Assembly: GCA_964019695.1 (NCBI GenBank)
Contig: OZ026525.1
Location: forward strand, 83,648,279 to 83,712,278
Direction: 5' to 3'
From: Loripinus fragilis
Taxonomy: Eukaryota > Mollusca > Bivalvia > Lucinida > Lucinidae
Length of the DNA: 64,000 nucleotides
Of the stretch, positions 58,901-64,000 are shown one piece after another. The notes beneath the pieces were generated by a model. The model saw only the letters and a list, made by a program, of their open reading frames with translations. It was not told the origin of the DNA and did no database searches. Position 1 is the first letter of the stretch; each line of letters begins with the position of its first letter. The translations under genes were made by a program, and so were the position numbers.

Positions 58901-61900
58901 CAGGACAAGAACCTTAATACTGACTGACAGCTTAGCACAATGTAGAGGCAAATACATTGGATACAATACTTGATTTGGTGTAATTGACAAAATAATCTGG
59001 AATTAAAGAGGTGAACAGAACTTACAACCAGCAACAGTTAGGGTGACTCTATATTGAAAGATCAACATGTTGAGGATAATTCTCATGAGTCCCCCTGTTT
59101 TATGAACAGAGATAGATCTTTTTATGTACAATGAAATGGGCCGCAATTCGAATAAACCTATTTAAGGGGTTTCCGACAAAGTGAGATTCAGCTACAGAGA
59201 CTAGCTTGAAAGTTGAAATTTCGCTCGTAGCAAGTCTAGATACGATACTTCGCAATAAGCGAATAACAAAGGTGCTAATCAGACTGTACGGATGCACAGG
59301 CTGGTCTGCACCTTTGTTGTTCGCAAACTGCAGAAGACCAGTTTTCTTGCATAGATGCCCAAATTATATCTTAAGAATTTGATTATACTCTGTTCTTCCT
59401 TCAGTCTCAATGTTCTCTTGTAGGTTTTACGTCTTATATGTACCCAGTCCTACTGCAATAACGGTCTAAAACCAAAAGTGCTGGAGCATTATAAGAGAGA
59501 AATCACACAGACCTATGGTTTCCAACATATTATCACCCTAACAAACCTAGAGAAAGCTGGTCTACTGCGACCACACATGGCCAGAAACTATCAGGTGATC
59601 AGAAAATCTCTGAGATTGACAGTGGAGGATGTGAATGAGCAGGTATGTCAGTGTTTGTGTTAATGTCGTACAGTACAACCTGTCTTAAGCGGCCACTCAC
59701 AAAGAAGACCAAAATTGGTTTTCAAGACCGATTATCGCTTTATGCAGGTCAAAAGTTTTGCAGAATGCTCCAAAAGAGCATTCTGCAATACTTTCGACCT
59801 TCATTAAGCTACCATTTGTCTTTAAGACCTATGTAAGGTCTATTTTTGAGTGACCGCTTAAGACAGGTTCTACTGTAATATTTACTTATTCGAAGCAAGC
59901 CTTTAATGAATCTTTAGATTTTTGCAACCGTTCATAGCCTCATGAATTACACAAATTTGATTGACAGCTGCCAAGCTCACTTGCCAGCGCAAATCGCTTC
60001 GAACATCGAACTCATTTGCTAGAGTTTACACTGGTGTTGTGATTGACAGCGAGCCACACCTGAGTTGCTTGTGCAAAACAAGCCTCTTGTTTGCTCCATT
60101 GGCTGTCCGTTTTCACGCTGGCTGTTCAGCTTTTCCGTTTTACACTCCAACAAACCGTTAATATGATTACCTATTAAATATAAAACTGTTTTTTTTCTAA
60201 ATTTAAATATTTTTGTATTTTAGATATTTATAATAAAATATAAATATAAGCAATAAATTCAATTTTTGGTCTGTTCATGGAATCATGAATACTTCGGGTC
60301 TCTTGCAAAGTTAACGTGAAGCCCTTTGGGCTTCACTTACTTTGCAAGAGACCCGAAGTATTCATGATTCCATTAACATTCCAAAAATTGAATTAATTTC
60401 TTAAATAATATCTAAATACGCTACGAAAATCGTTGTTATGCAAGATAGTCAAGCAGCTTGCATCCAAATAAAAGCAGTCAATTTTCAGGAGTTTAAGTCA
60501 GATATAAGACAGGTTAAATGGAATATATTTAAATAAATATGGTCAGTTAACTTTCTATTTCTTTTTCAATAGAATCCAAATGACATTTCGTATGTGTACA
60601 GTGGCTACGCACCATTGAGTGTACGACTAGCTCAGATTCTAGCACGGCCAGGCTGGAGAAGTATTACAGAAATACTGAATCTGCTGCCAGGACCAACATT
60701 TGACGAAGTTCAACAAATACCAGTGGCACTTAGAAAGAGAAGTAGGCTTTTATTTAGAATCATTTCATCAATTTGTTAACCCTTTCTCACCATTATTTTT
60801 TCCTGCAAATGTTTCCTGCAAGTGCACTTCAGACTAGATTCTTCAATGGAAGCAAATGATATGAACCCTGCTCAGACTGCTCCAAAGGGAGCAGTCTGAT
60901 CTGGCTGCATATTGTTAGCAATATTAGCAACCTAAGACCATAAACAGACAAGAGCAGCAGACAACAAGTGGTGAGCTAATAGGTACATTTTAACATTCTA
61001 AAGACAGGGAATATAATGGATTCTATCGTAGCTTGTTACCTAGATGATCATACACAACCCATTGTATGGTTTCCACTTTAATATTAGTGATTAACTCTTT
61101 GCATGCCGGTTCACTTTTCATATTTTTGTTGTCATCTGCTGACTACCAATTCCATGTTGCTTAATAAAAACTGTTGCAGCCTCTAAATACATGTCATCTG
61201 GAAAAAACATTTCTTCCCAAAGTGGAGAGAACCTACAAAATTTGAAATAGCAGACTTAGTTTCATTGACTCGAAGAGTCTGTTCATGATAATTAATGGAA
61301 ACCATACAAACACCTGATTATGAGCTGACTGTTTAATTTCTAGAAAGACAGAGAAAGGCTAACAAAATACTTTTTTAAAGCTTGTATATCCCATAATACA
61401 ACCTAGAGTAAACTACCTTGATTTTGACGATATGATTTTGATAGTTTCTAATCAAGTTTTTGTCGATATTTTCCCCCAAGATTGGAATTTTGTCATTTTT
61501 TTCTCTCCACAAATTTGGACTAGAGGCTTTTCTCTACAATACCTGGCCCCTAGGTTATTTCTCTCCACACATTTGGACTAGAGGCCTTTCTCTACAATAC
61601 CTGGCCCCTAGGTAATAAAACTTTTATGCTCTACTCTACTGAGTATAAAATATCAACTGCTCATTTTAAAAAAAAAGCTGAAAATATAGACTTTTCTTGC
61701 TTTTTTATCATGCTGATGAATGTTAAAATGCCAACAATTGTTGGCATTTTAACATTTATCAGCATGATAAATTCATTACTTGTCACTTGAGCATGAAAAA
61801 GTTATAGCCTGCGGAGAAGGGGGGCTTGGATAAAGCCCTGCATCTGTTCTTCTGGTCCCTGTTACACCTGTGTGAATGTTTTACAGGGAGTTCAGTGACA

Positions 61901-62009
61901 TCATCACATTCCAGTATAGCCGACCAAAAAGTTACGCTAGTCTTCTTCCTGGGTGGGGTAACCTTTGCCGAGATAGCAGCTCTCCGGTTCCTAGCACAGC
62001 AAGATGATG
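31814..62009 (+). CDS. VPS33A: VPS33A, Sec1/Munc18 subunit of CORVET/HOPS (last exon beyond window)
   Basis: Fourteen exons join to 579 codons plus one base, with matching splice phases and GT-AG borders at every junction. The product is a Sec1/Munc18-like protein. In the family it binds VPS16 and clasps SNARE bundles within the CORVET and HOPS tethers, promoting endosome and lysosome fusion on the cytosolic face of membranes. Recognisable blocks, in order, are [17 protein letters not shown] (exons 2-3), the [11 protein letters not shown] segment (exon 5), [12 protein letters not shown] (exon 7), PPEKF (exon 8), NLEKAGLL (exon 12), [15 protein letters not shown] (exon 13) and [17 protein letters not shown] (exon 14). 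Similarity is clearly closer to VPS33A than to VPS33B. Human VPS33A has 596 residues, so about 25 C-terminal codons are missing and should lie past 64,000. Introns are transposon-rich. Oddities are the exon 9 array and the exon 7 acceptor triplication. The model is by eye, without transcripts. Confidence 0.93.
32655..33000 (-). mobile_element. tRNA-derived SINE family III inside the left arm
   Basis: On the minus strand it begins with tRNA-like sequence (box A TAGCTCAGTGGTTAGGC, box B GGTTCGATTCCCG at 32,930-32,997). The body includes 'tgtcccctgtgcagg' and ends near 'gaaagaaagaaag'. It interrupts the left foldback arm: arm sequence is continuous across 32,655 and 33,000 when compared with the right arm. 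Confidence 0.75.
33302..33392. repeat. Tetranucleotide microsatellite (tctg/tcta/cctg)
   Basis: A compound four-base repeat grading from 'atct' through 'tctg' and 'cctg' to 'ggtc' and 'catc'. Confidence 0.9.
33895..34680. repeat. Cluster of six hairpins with GTGTGGACCCAGATCAG stems
   Basis: Hairpins at about 33,905, 34,092, 34,203, 34,285, 34,470 and 34,608 each have a 'gtgtggacc' left arm, a 'ctcctaggagcagtctgatc'-like centre and a 'tgtttgtctg' right flank. They form a diverged tandem cluster inside the intron 1 element. Confidence 0.75.
34985..35014 (+). other. Exon-like segment in right foldback arm (ATG + donor)
   Basis: 'caaagATGGCGGATG' opens ten codons ([10 protein letters not shown]) ending in AAC followed by the consensus donor GTGAGT, in phase 0. 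A mirrored, decayed version is in the left arm (about 32,625-32,655, minus strand), where the seventh codon is a stop. It faces outward. Spliced to exon 2 at 38,552 it would stay in frame and replace VPS33A residues 1-37. Transcription is not shown. Confidence 0.4.
35470..38150. other. Intron 1 DNA without supported gene
   Basis: Two open frames of about 100 codons (35,483-35,791 minus; 36,320-36,646 plus) have no recognised domain or splice logic. A GAACCGTCTC hairpin (family 3) lies at 37,610-37,700. A palindrome 'gaaacctgtgcaaattgcacaggtttc' lies near 38,120-38,146. Confidence 0.4.
37610..37750. mobile_element. Hairpin element family 3 (GAACCGTCTC), copy 1
   Basis: 'ctcaaaagaaccgtctc' is mirrored by 'gagacagttcttttgagcac', with an internal partial duplication. 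Right flank 'aaactgatgggtaggaaaat' is shared with copies at 45,244, 46,833 and 49,916. A half copy lies at 33,520. Confidence 0.7.
38152..38480 (+). mobile_element. tRNA-derived SINE family II, copy 1
   Basis: Head 'gcgtagcgcagtaggtaacg' (box A) and 'gcgagttcgatcccgg' (box B), then a body with 'tctacggtcattctcctcc' and 'ttgtcagttacaagcgaaa' and an 'aaccaaccaaaa' end. A second copy at 58,375-58,830 is split by a family I SINE. Confidence 0.8.
38552..38617 (+). CDS. VPS33A: VPS33A exon 2 (codons 38-59)
   Basis: Acceptor 'tatatttcag', donor AAG|GTAGGT, 66 bp, phase 0 at both ends. Encodes [20 protein letters not shown] plus LK, nearly identical in pattern to the SM-protein N-terminal domain of vertebrate VPS33A. 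Confidence 0.95.
38642..38795 (+). mobile_element. SINE family I, 5'-truncated copy
   Basis: Begins inside box B ('cctcaccggcatcactg') and retains the body and 'caaatcaaacac' end. It sits 25 bp after exon 2. Confidence 0.7.
38817..39020. mobile_element. MITE family 4, copy 1 (ATGCCAACAATTGTTGGCAT)
   Basis: Starts 'catgctcaactca' and ends in sequence like 'caagctcaagtgag', with an internal palindrome AAAATGCCAATTGTTGGCAT near 38,953-38,978. Other copies are at 47,585, 53,784 and 61,620. Confidence 0.7.
40195..40415. mobile_element. MITE family 6, diverged copy
   Basis: Left end 'cagtgaagtccctttata' resembles 46,119 on; internal 'ggaccatgttata' and 'ccattttcctttaattc' are shared. The right end is degenerate. 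Confidence 0.5.
40444..40513. repeat. Hairpin element (AGTGAAGACCC)
   Basis: 'caaacagtgaagacc' is mirrored by 'ggtctgcactgtttg' around 'atgccacataatgtggcat'. Confidence 0.75.
40723..40850 (+). CDS. VPS33A: VPS33A exon 3 (codons 60-101 and part of 102)
   Basis: Acceptor 'tctccacag', donor CAA|GTAAGT, 128 bp, leaving two bases of the next codon. Encodes [20 protein letters not shown] and then a [20 protein letters not shown] segment, matching the family's 'NIIFFVRPRLELMD' region. Confidence 0.95.
40864..41104 (-). mobile_element. MITE family 1, copy ii
   Basis: Opposite orientation to 1990-2235. Termini contain 'gtgacatgtgatttccaac' and its mirror near 41,085-41,104. It starts 13 bp after exon 3. 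Confidence 0.75.
41160..41330. repeat. GGACCCAGATCAG hairpin and adjacent near-duplicate
   Basis: Two tandem copies of 'cctttgcaaacagtttggac' 92 bp apart; only the second has a complete right arm ending 'tccaaactgtttgaca'. The first looks truncated by partial duplication. Confidence 0.7.
42045..42118 (-). mobile_element. tRNA-derived SINE fragment, family IV
   Basis: On the minus strand: box A 'tagcctagtggttagcgtc', box B 'ggtcagttcctggg'. Short, with no clear body, so a tRNA-like pseudogene is also possible. Confidence 0.5.
42190..42570. repeat. Tandem repeat with AGGTCA-rich blocks
   Basis: Units of about 140 bp with 'caaggtcatagtgagaggtc' and 'ctccatacctcgtgagccc' occur here and again at 43,085-43,330, separated by the two MITEs at 42,577-43,079. 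Confidence 0.6.
42577..42820 (+). mobile_element. MITE family 1, copy iii
   Basis: Best-preserved termini: 'atatgagctgtgacatgag' at the left and 'catgtcacggctcatat' at the right. Internal hairpin 'cagatcagcctgtgc...gcgcagtctgatc'. Confidence 0.8.
42839..43079. mobile_element. piggyBac-like MITE, copy 2
   Basis: CCCTTAAAGCGCC at the left and a mutated mirror at the right, followed by TTAA (43,080-43,083). The left TTAA has mutated to TGAA. The central hairpin matches copy 1. Confidence 0.75.
43527..43598. repeat. GAGACCCAGATCAG hairpin
   Basis: 'gagacccagatcag' and 'ctgatcagggtctc' arms around 'acgtgtaaaatgcagcat'; flanks 'caaacaata' and 'actgtttgc'. A half copy follows at 43,867-43,905. Confidence 0.7.
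43738..43822 (+). CDS. VPS33A: VPS33A exon 4 (codons 102-130)
   Basis: Acceptor 'ttgtttacag', donor AAG|GTATTA, 85 bp; with two bases from exon 3 it gives 29 codons. Encodes [20 protein letters not shown] and SLLCEKKLK, matching the 'FHILFVPRRSLLCEQRLK' block of relatives. Confidence 0.95.
44412..44668 (+). repeat. Retroelement tail type b in intron 4
   Basis: Nearly full-length relative of 23,098-23,345 with 'aagggctgacctcttggctc' and 'gatctttgcacccttactta'. Confidence 0.75.
44976..45078. repeat. Hairpin with duplicated right arm
   Basis: 'aaacagtgcagacccagacc' pairs with either of two tandem 'ctggtcagggtctt/cc' right arms 35 bp apart (about 45,011 and 45,048). The right arm has been tandemly copied. 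Confidence 0.7.
45244..45282. repeat. Hairpin element family 3, copy 2 core
   Basis: 'gctcaaaagaaccgtctc' mirrored perfectly through a 'gat' centre to 'gagacggttcttttgagc'. Flanks from about 45,175 to 45,340 are shared with 46,775-46,920. Confidence 0.85.
45627..45731 (+). CDS. VPS33A: VPS33A exon 5 (codons 131-165)
   Basis: Acceptor 'cattttcag', donor AGG|GTAAGA, 105 bp, phase 0. Encodes a segment with [20 protein letters not shown], the family's 'EYSLDLIPFDGDLLSME' block. Confidence 0.95.
46121..46355. mobile_element. MITE family 6 (GTGCAGTCCCTTTA)
   Basis: Inverted termini GTGCAGTCCCTTTA and TAAAGGGACTGCAC, 235 bp, with an internal palindrome 'ggaaaatgaccattccatgg'. No coding capacity. 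Confidence 0.75.
46397..46599 (+). mobile_element. SINE family I immediately upstream of exon 6
   Basis: Full-length copy with box A 'tgctcagtggtagagtgc', box B 'gggtttgagcctc', body and 'caaatcaaacaaacacaat' end. Flanked by a 12 bp near-duplication (catttatgttgt at 46,385-46,396; cattaatgttgt at 46,600-46,611). The right duplicate runs directly into the exon 6 splice acceptor. Confidence 0.85.
46619..46735 (+). CDS. VPS33A: VPS33A exon 6 (codons 166-204)
   Basis: Acceptor 'tgttttatag', donor AAG|GTTGGT, 117 bp, phase 0. Encodes ECYLEND..., a [20 protein letters not shown] end that matches the family's 'LQALYGTIPQIFGKGECAR'. Its acceptor region lies within a SINE target-site duplicate. Confidence 0.95.
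46833..46880. repeat. Hairpin element family 3, copy 3 core
   Basis: 'ctcaaaagaaccgtctc' and perfect mirror through 'aat'. Flanks shared with 45,244. Confidence 0.85.
46953..47128. repeat. Foldback, arms about 85 bp, intron 6
   Basis: 'gactggttccagtccttaaa' to 'ggctctgttttt' is mirrored by 'aaaacagagccatcag...' to 'ggactggagccagtc' with a few mismatches and a loop of only a few bases. Confidence 0.85.
47585..47790. mobile_element. MITE family 4, copy 2
   Basis: Central perfect palindrome TTAAAATGCCAACAATTG and mirror at about 47,704-47,735. Outer arms 'catgctcaactcaattgag' and 'gctcagctcagttgtgcatg'. Confidence 0.8.
47902..48136. mobile_element. MITE family 2, best-preserved copy
   Basis: Termini 'gggcctggacacgagaaaac' and 'gttttgtcgcgttgaggccc' form inverted repeats; internal hairpin 'ggctcagaccagcctgcg'. 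About 235 bp. Confidence 0.75.
48351..48433 (+). repeat. Triplicated acceptor and start of exon 7 (38 bp period)
   Basis: Exon-like starts 'cagcatgtagttgacatgat' lie at 48,358, 48,396 and 48,434, each preceded by a T-rich run and an AG. Using either upstream acceptor would add 38 or 76 bases and hit a stop after 14 codons (in-frame TAG). Confidence 0.9.
48434..48608 (+). CDS. VPS33A: VPS33A exon 7 (codons 205-262 and part of 263)
   Basis: Third copy of the triplicated acceptor ('tttgtttgtag'), donor ACA|GTAAGT, 175 bp. Encodes [16 protein letters not shown]..., [16 protein letters not shown] and [18 protein letters not shown], the most conserved domain of the family. Confidence 0.95.
49012..49205 (+). 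CDS. VPS33A: VPS33A exon 8 (codons 263-327)
   Basis: Acceptor 'ttattttcag', donor GAT|GTAAGT, 194 bp, ending in phase 0. Encodes a segment with [14 protein letters not shown] and [20 protein letters not shown], matching 'LPPEKF' and '[20 protein letters not shown]' in relatives. Confidence 0.95.
49210..50060. other. Intron 8 proximal part
   Basis: Contains a diverged relative of the 28,483 foldback (49,400-49,505), two 'aggggcccag' repeats (about 49,560-49,630 and 49,815-49,870) and a decayed family 3 hairpin (49,916-49,970). Confidence 0.5.
50064..53755 (+). repeat. Thirty-copy tandem array of acceptor + exon 9
   Basis: Each unit holds the 3' end of intron 8 ('ggcagtatcttattgttaca' and g), then all 91 bp of exon 9. 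Exon-like segments start at 50,091, 50,215, 50,337, 50,459, 50,581, 50,707 and so on to 53,543 and 53,665. Unit length is mostly 122 bp, with 124, 126 and 128 bp variants differing in an AT/CA stretch. Only the last copy is followed by GTAAGT. The others run into 'atgtatatatgg' or 'acatatatatatgg'. Ten copies (10, 13, 14, 16, 17, 19, 20, 25, 27, 28) carry TAA in place of the AAA lysine codon in 'gatatgaaacag'. Other shared variants are 'caaacc' for 'caggcc', 'cacgctg' for 'catgctg' and 'gtaactaatctg' for 'gttactaagctg'. Confidence 0.97.
53665..53755 (+). CDS. VPS33A: VPS33A exon 9 (codons 328-357 and part of 358), last array copy
   Basis: Acceptor 'tattgttacag', donor CAC|GTAAGT, 91 bp. Encodes [20 protein letters not shown] and [10 protein letters not shown], matching '[29 protein letters not shown]'. 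It is taken as the functional copy because it alone has a consensus donor and joins exon 10 in phase. Confidence 0.9.
53784..53985. mobile_element. MITE family 4, copy 3
   Basis: Begins 'catgctcaactcaactgagc' 29 bp after exon 9; central 'aatgccaacaatttttggca' palindrome; ends 'ctcagttgtgcatg'. Confidence 0.7.
53990..56160. other. Intron 9
   Basis: No gene. A GGACCCAGATCAG hairpin with a TGTCAGTCCTGATCTGG right arm lies at 55,034-55,120, a half copy at about 56,026-56,060, and a 'ctgttctgttctgttcta' run at 55,930. Confidence 0.5.
56163..56237 (+). CDS. VPS33A: VPS33A exon 10 (codons 358-382 and part of 383)
   Basis: Acceptor 'gtacatttcag', donor AAG|GTAGGT, 75 bp. The first base of codon 358 comes from exon 9. 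Encodes [20 protein letters not shown] and LRCQQ, like '[21 protein letters not shown]'. Confidence 0.95.
56508..56983. mobile_element. 476 bp foldback element, intron 10
   Basis: Inverted arms of about 225 bp begin GGGTAACAACCTACGTCATA. The arms share 'ggcgccatctttgatttaca', 'cagtgcaggcggtgcctaac' and 'caaaggcaacggc' (in one sense or the other) with few mismatches, around a loop of about 25-40 bp. No open frame. Confidence 0.9.
57247..57326 (+). CDS. VPS33A: VPS33A exon 11 (codons 383-409)
   Basis: Acceptor 'atgttttcag', donor AAG|GTGAGA, 80 bp. Encodes [20 protein letters not shown] plus RQEPLLK, corresponding to 'DTDKVNNYIEDCIAQ' in relatives. Confidence 0.95.
57418..57481. repeat. Short hairpin, intron 11
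   Basis: 'aaaattaaataatttggtct' mirrored through 'cagtgag' to 'agaccaaattatttcatttt'. Confidence 0.8.
58201..58337. repeat. Foldback, arms about 65 bp, intron 11
   Basis: 'ttattgacttcaatttcggt...' to 'ttcaccgaggc' mirrored by 'gcctcggtgaattatcac...' to 'ttgaagtcaataa', with 'ggatttatctatcc'/'ggtagataaatcc' between. Confidence 0.85.
58375..58830 (+). mobile_element. SINE family II, split by a family I SINE
   Basis: The left piece (58,375-58,539) carries 'tctaccgtcattctcctcc' and 'ttgtcagttacaagcaaaa'. The right piece (58,738-58,830) carries 'aagcatgcccaggaaaa' and 'gctgttgactgggatgtaaa'. Comparison with 38,152-38,480 shows the two pieces are adjacent in the intact element. Confidence 0.8.
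58540..58737 (+). mobile_element. SINE family I with perfect 13 bp target duplication
   Basis: Box A 'tggctcagtggtagagtgc', box B-like 'gggttccagcctc', A-rich end. The duplication ACTTAGTCAGTCA is at 58,527-58,539 and 58,738-58,750. Confidence 0.9.
59170..59372. mobile_element. MITE family 2, copy in intron 11
   Basis: Shares 'gcgaataacaaaggtgcta', 'ctggtctgcacctttgttgt' and 'gaagaccagttttctt' with the other copies, in the orientation of the 18,554 copy. Confidence 0.65.
59424..59642 (+). CDS. VPS33A: VPS33A exon 12 (codons 410-482)
   Basis: Acceptor 'ttctcttgtag', donor CAG|GTATGT, 219 bp, phase 0. Encodes [20 protein letters not shown], an [19 protein letters not shown] run, NLEKAGLL and LTVEDVNEQ, all family-conserved. 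Confidence 0.95.
59671..59875. mobile_element. pogo-like MITE (205 bp, TA target)
   Basis: Termini CAGTACAACCTGTCTTAAGC and mirror ending GGTTCTACTG, about 30 bp, flanked by TA (59,669-59,670 and 59,876-59,877). Central hairpin 'gcagaatgctccaaaagagc'. TA duplication with CAGT ends fits the pogo/Tigger branch of Tc1/mariner. It lies 28 bp after exon 12. Confidence 0.75.
60255..60395. repeat. Foldback, arms about 45-65 bp, intron 12
   Basis: 'ggaatcatgaatacttcggg' to 'gtgaagccc' is mirrored by 'gggcttcac' to 'cccgaagtattcatgattcc'. Outer 'caattttt'/'aaaaattg' extend the arms. Confidence 0.9.
60573..60741 (+). CDS. VPS33A: VPS33A exon 13 (codons 483-538 and part of 539)
   Basis: Acceptor 'tttttcaatag', donor GAA|GTAGGC, 169 bp. 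Encodes [20 protein letters not shown], a [15 protein letters not shown] run and LLPGPTFDE, close to the C-terminal region of vertebrate VPS33A. Confidence 0.95.
60850..60920. repeat. Diverged CAGACTGCTCC hairpin, intron 13
   Basis: 'ctcagactgctccaaaggga' pairs with 'gcagtctgat'. It belongs to the GGACCCAGATCAG hairpin group. Confidence 0.6.
61500..61617. repeat. 60 bp tandem duplication
   Basis: Two copies of 'tctctccacaaatttggact...acctggcccctagg' differing at three or four bases. Confidence 0.85.
61620..61806. mobile_element. MITE family 4, copy 4
   Basis: Central palindrome 'ttaaaatgccaacaattgtt' and mirror at about 61,721-61,753; outer 'atcatgctgatgaatg'/'catttatcagcatgat' extends the perfect arm. 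Confidence 0.8.
61887..62009 (+). CDS. VPS33A: VPS33A exon 14 (codons 539-579 and first base of 580)
   Basis: Acceptor 'atgttttacag', donor ATG|GTAGGA, 123 bp. Encodes [15 protein letters not shown] and [20 protein letters not shown] plus LAQQDD, the near-C-terminal '[19 protein letters not shown]' block. The donor shows that at least one more exon follows. Confidence 0.95.
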
Positions 62010-63050
62010 GTAGGATTTTCTTCTAATGTCTGATTATTGTCTTAAGGCCAAAAAAAAAATATGTATGTTTCAGGTTACATGAAATTTTGAATTAGGGACG
62101 GCAGGTAGGAAAATATTTTTATTTTGTTAAAAGTTTTTACAAGGGGAAGATGGGGCAACAAGATGGCCGACCTGGGAAATCCCTTGGAAATCCCCTAAAT
62201 ATGCTTAAAAACTTTAGGGTCAGGGCAAAGAATTAGGCACGGTCGTGTAACCTGAAACACACAATTTTTTATTTTAGGCCTAATGTAAGACAACATGTGA
62301 GAATTTCATTAGGCATCACATTTATAGACACACTTTTACGATGACATTCTGTATGTCTACAAAAAGACAATTTGAAGATTACTCTTTGCCTACTAGTGTC
62401 GTCTGCTCATAACCTTTGCAAACAGATTAGACCCAGATCAGGCCCGACATAATGTTGAAAATGTCGGGGCCTGATCTGGATCCAATGTGTTTGACACTCA
62501 GATGGTATTCCGGACATAATTTTTCGAAAAAGTTGATTTGGAAAAAAACAGCAGATGCCAAAAAAGCATGAACAATTTCCAAAGGGGCAAAGAGTTTTAA
62601 AATTTATGAAATTCCATTCAAAACTTTTGCAAAATGAACATTTAATTACCATTAATGAAATTACATCATACAACACTCATCATTTAATTTGTTCAAGCTT
62701 TGGCTTCTTTCGATATATGACTTAAAAATATCAAATAGTTCAACAAATTCAAAGAAAATTGGTACTCATTGCATATAGGACTAGTATAGGCTCAGGCCAG
62801 TCTGTGCATGTTTTAAGAATGACTTTACTTATGTGCTAAAACAGCCATTTTCTTACGAGCTGGCTTATATCAAAGAAAATAACTTGATTTATTTGCCTTG
62901 AAAGTGTAAGCAGGTGCACATGATTTTCAGTGTCTTTAGCAGTCACTCAAAGGAGACCCAAAAATATGTTTTCAAGACTGATATTTCCTTTATGCAGGTC
63001 AATTGCTCTTGGTCTAGGGGCCAAATCTCAAATTTTAAGTTCTGTTGCAC
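62010..63050. other. Start of VPS33A intron 14
   Basis: I find no exon encoding the expected C-terminal segment here. A GGACCCAGATCAG-type hairpin lies at 62,411-62,495. Confidence 0.5.
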
Positions 63051-63055
63051 CCCCT

Positions 63056-63735
63056 GGGAAGAAAAAGTTGGTTACTATTTTCAGTCAGGGACATGTCTGG
63101 GGGCCTCAGAAACCCATGTTTTACTAAGTTTTCTGTGGTCAATTATCTGTAAATGGCCTGTAATCACCGTTACCCCTAGAACATTGAAAAAAGTAGTACA
63201 CAAAATACAAGACTACTTATATATTTTATGATAGTATCAATGCATTTATTTTAGGTCTAAATGTTTAACATAGTCATAAACATCAATTGCAGACATCTGT
63301 GAGATGTATTGCAGCTCATAAGCGTAACGTATGTTACATTTTATACGAAATTGCAGATAATGACATTATAGTTTGCATATAAGAATGAACCATGTTCCCT
63401 AGCCACAGGAAGAGAAACTTGGTTACTATTTTCAGTCTGGGACATGTCTTGGGGTATTAGAAACCCATGTTTTACTATGTTTTCTTTGGTCATTTTTCTG
63501 TGAATGGCCTGTTATTAATGTTACCCTACTAACATTGAAAATAGCAGTTCACAAAATATAAGACTAATATGATATTTTCAAAAGTATTTTGAACATTACA
63601 TGTTTGAACTAGTCATAAACATCAATTGCATACATGTGTGAGATGTATTTCTGCTTGTCAGTGTTACTTATGTTACATTTTTACGAAATTGCAGAAAATG
63701 AATTTATAGATTGCATATTAGAATAAACCATTTTC
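63056..63735. repeat. Tandem duplication, about 345 bp x2
   Basis: Copies starting 'ggttactattttcagtc' at about 63,069 and 63,420 share 'aaacccatgttttacta', 'catagtcataaacatcaatt' or close variants and 'tatgttaca...acgaaattgcag'. They include the palindrome-like GTAACGTATGTTAC found at 8.8-10.3 kb. Confidence 0.85.
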
Positions 63736-64000
63736 CCCAATCTTAAATGTGTATTAAAGATCTCTATTATAATGATGAATTTCCATTTTTCCATATTTGA
63801 ATCTATTTACAACTTGTAACTGGCAATAGAGGTTGAAAAATAAATATTTAAGTATGCTTATGACCATGTCACTTCTAATATTGGCGTAGAGATTTTCTAT
63901 CTGACAATTTATATTGCATTGGAATGTACAATGTCTTCTTCACCACTTTCACAATGAAACGAAGTAACAACTATAAACAAATTCAACTACGATGGATAGT

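Noticed and set aside
62010..64000. Terminal VPS33A exon inside the window
   Set aside because: I searched by eye for an acceptor followed by the expected C-terminal pattern and found none; it probably lies downstream.

Overview
The window looks like nuclear DNA of an invertebrate, most likely a bivalve mollusc. The evidence is low GC, one long intron-split housekeeping gene, tRNA-derived SINEs, Penelope-like reverse transcriptase remnants, and very many short inverted-repeat elements and minisatellites. The species cannot be fixed from the sequence alone. There are no bacterial operons, rRNA genes or CRISPR arrays.

Bases 1-31,800 are intergenic and almost wholly repeat-derived. They hold SINEs, MITE-like elements, three decayed copies of one reverse-transcriptase element (about 11.6-13.1, 14.0-15.1 and 25.7-27.7 kb), a satellite rich in nuclear-receptor half-site sequence (20.5-22.3 kb), a second minisatellite (24.1-25.7 kb, resuming at 27.7 kb), and a possible 10.9 kb element bounded by matching inverted termini (5532-16414). 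A three-level nest of insertions (30.0-31.77 kb) ends about 45 bp upstream of the gene.

Bases 31,814-62,009 (+ strand) carry VPS33A, the Sec1/Munc18 subunit of the CORVET/HOPS endolysosomal tethering complexes. I place 14 coding exons giving 579 codons with consistent splice phases. The terminal exon (about 25 codons by comparison with the family) lies beyond the window. The introns are packed with foldback elements, MITEs and SINEs.

The most unusual structures are in this gene. (1) The splice acceptor plus the whole of exon 9 is tandemly repeated 30 times (50,064-53,755); only the last copy keeps a consensus donor and ten copies carry an in-frame stop. (2) The acceptor and start of exon 7 are triplicated with a 38 bp period. 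(3) Intron 1 holds a 3.4 kb inverted-repeat element with an 8 bp target duplication; its arms carry an exon-like start (ATG, ten codons, consensus donor) facing outward and in phase with VPS33A exon 2. (4) A SINE sits about 20 bp from the exon 6 acceptor.
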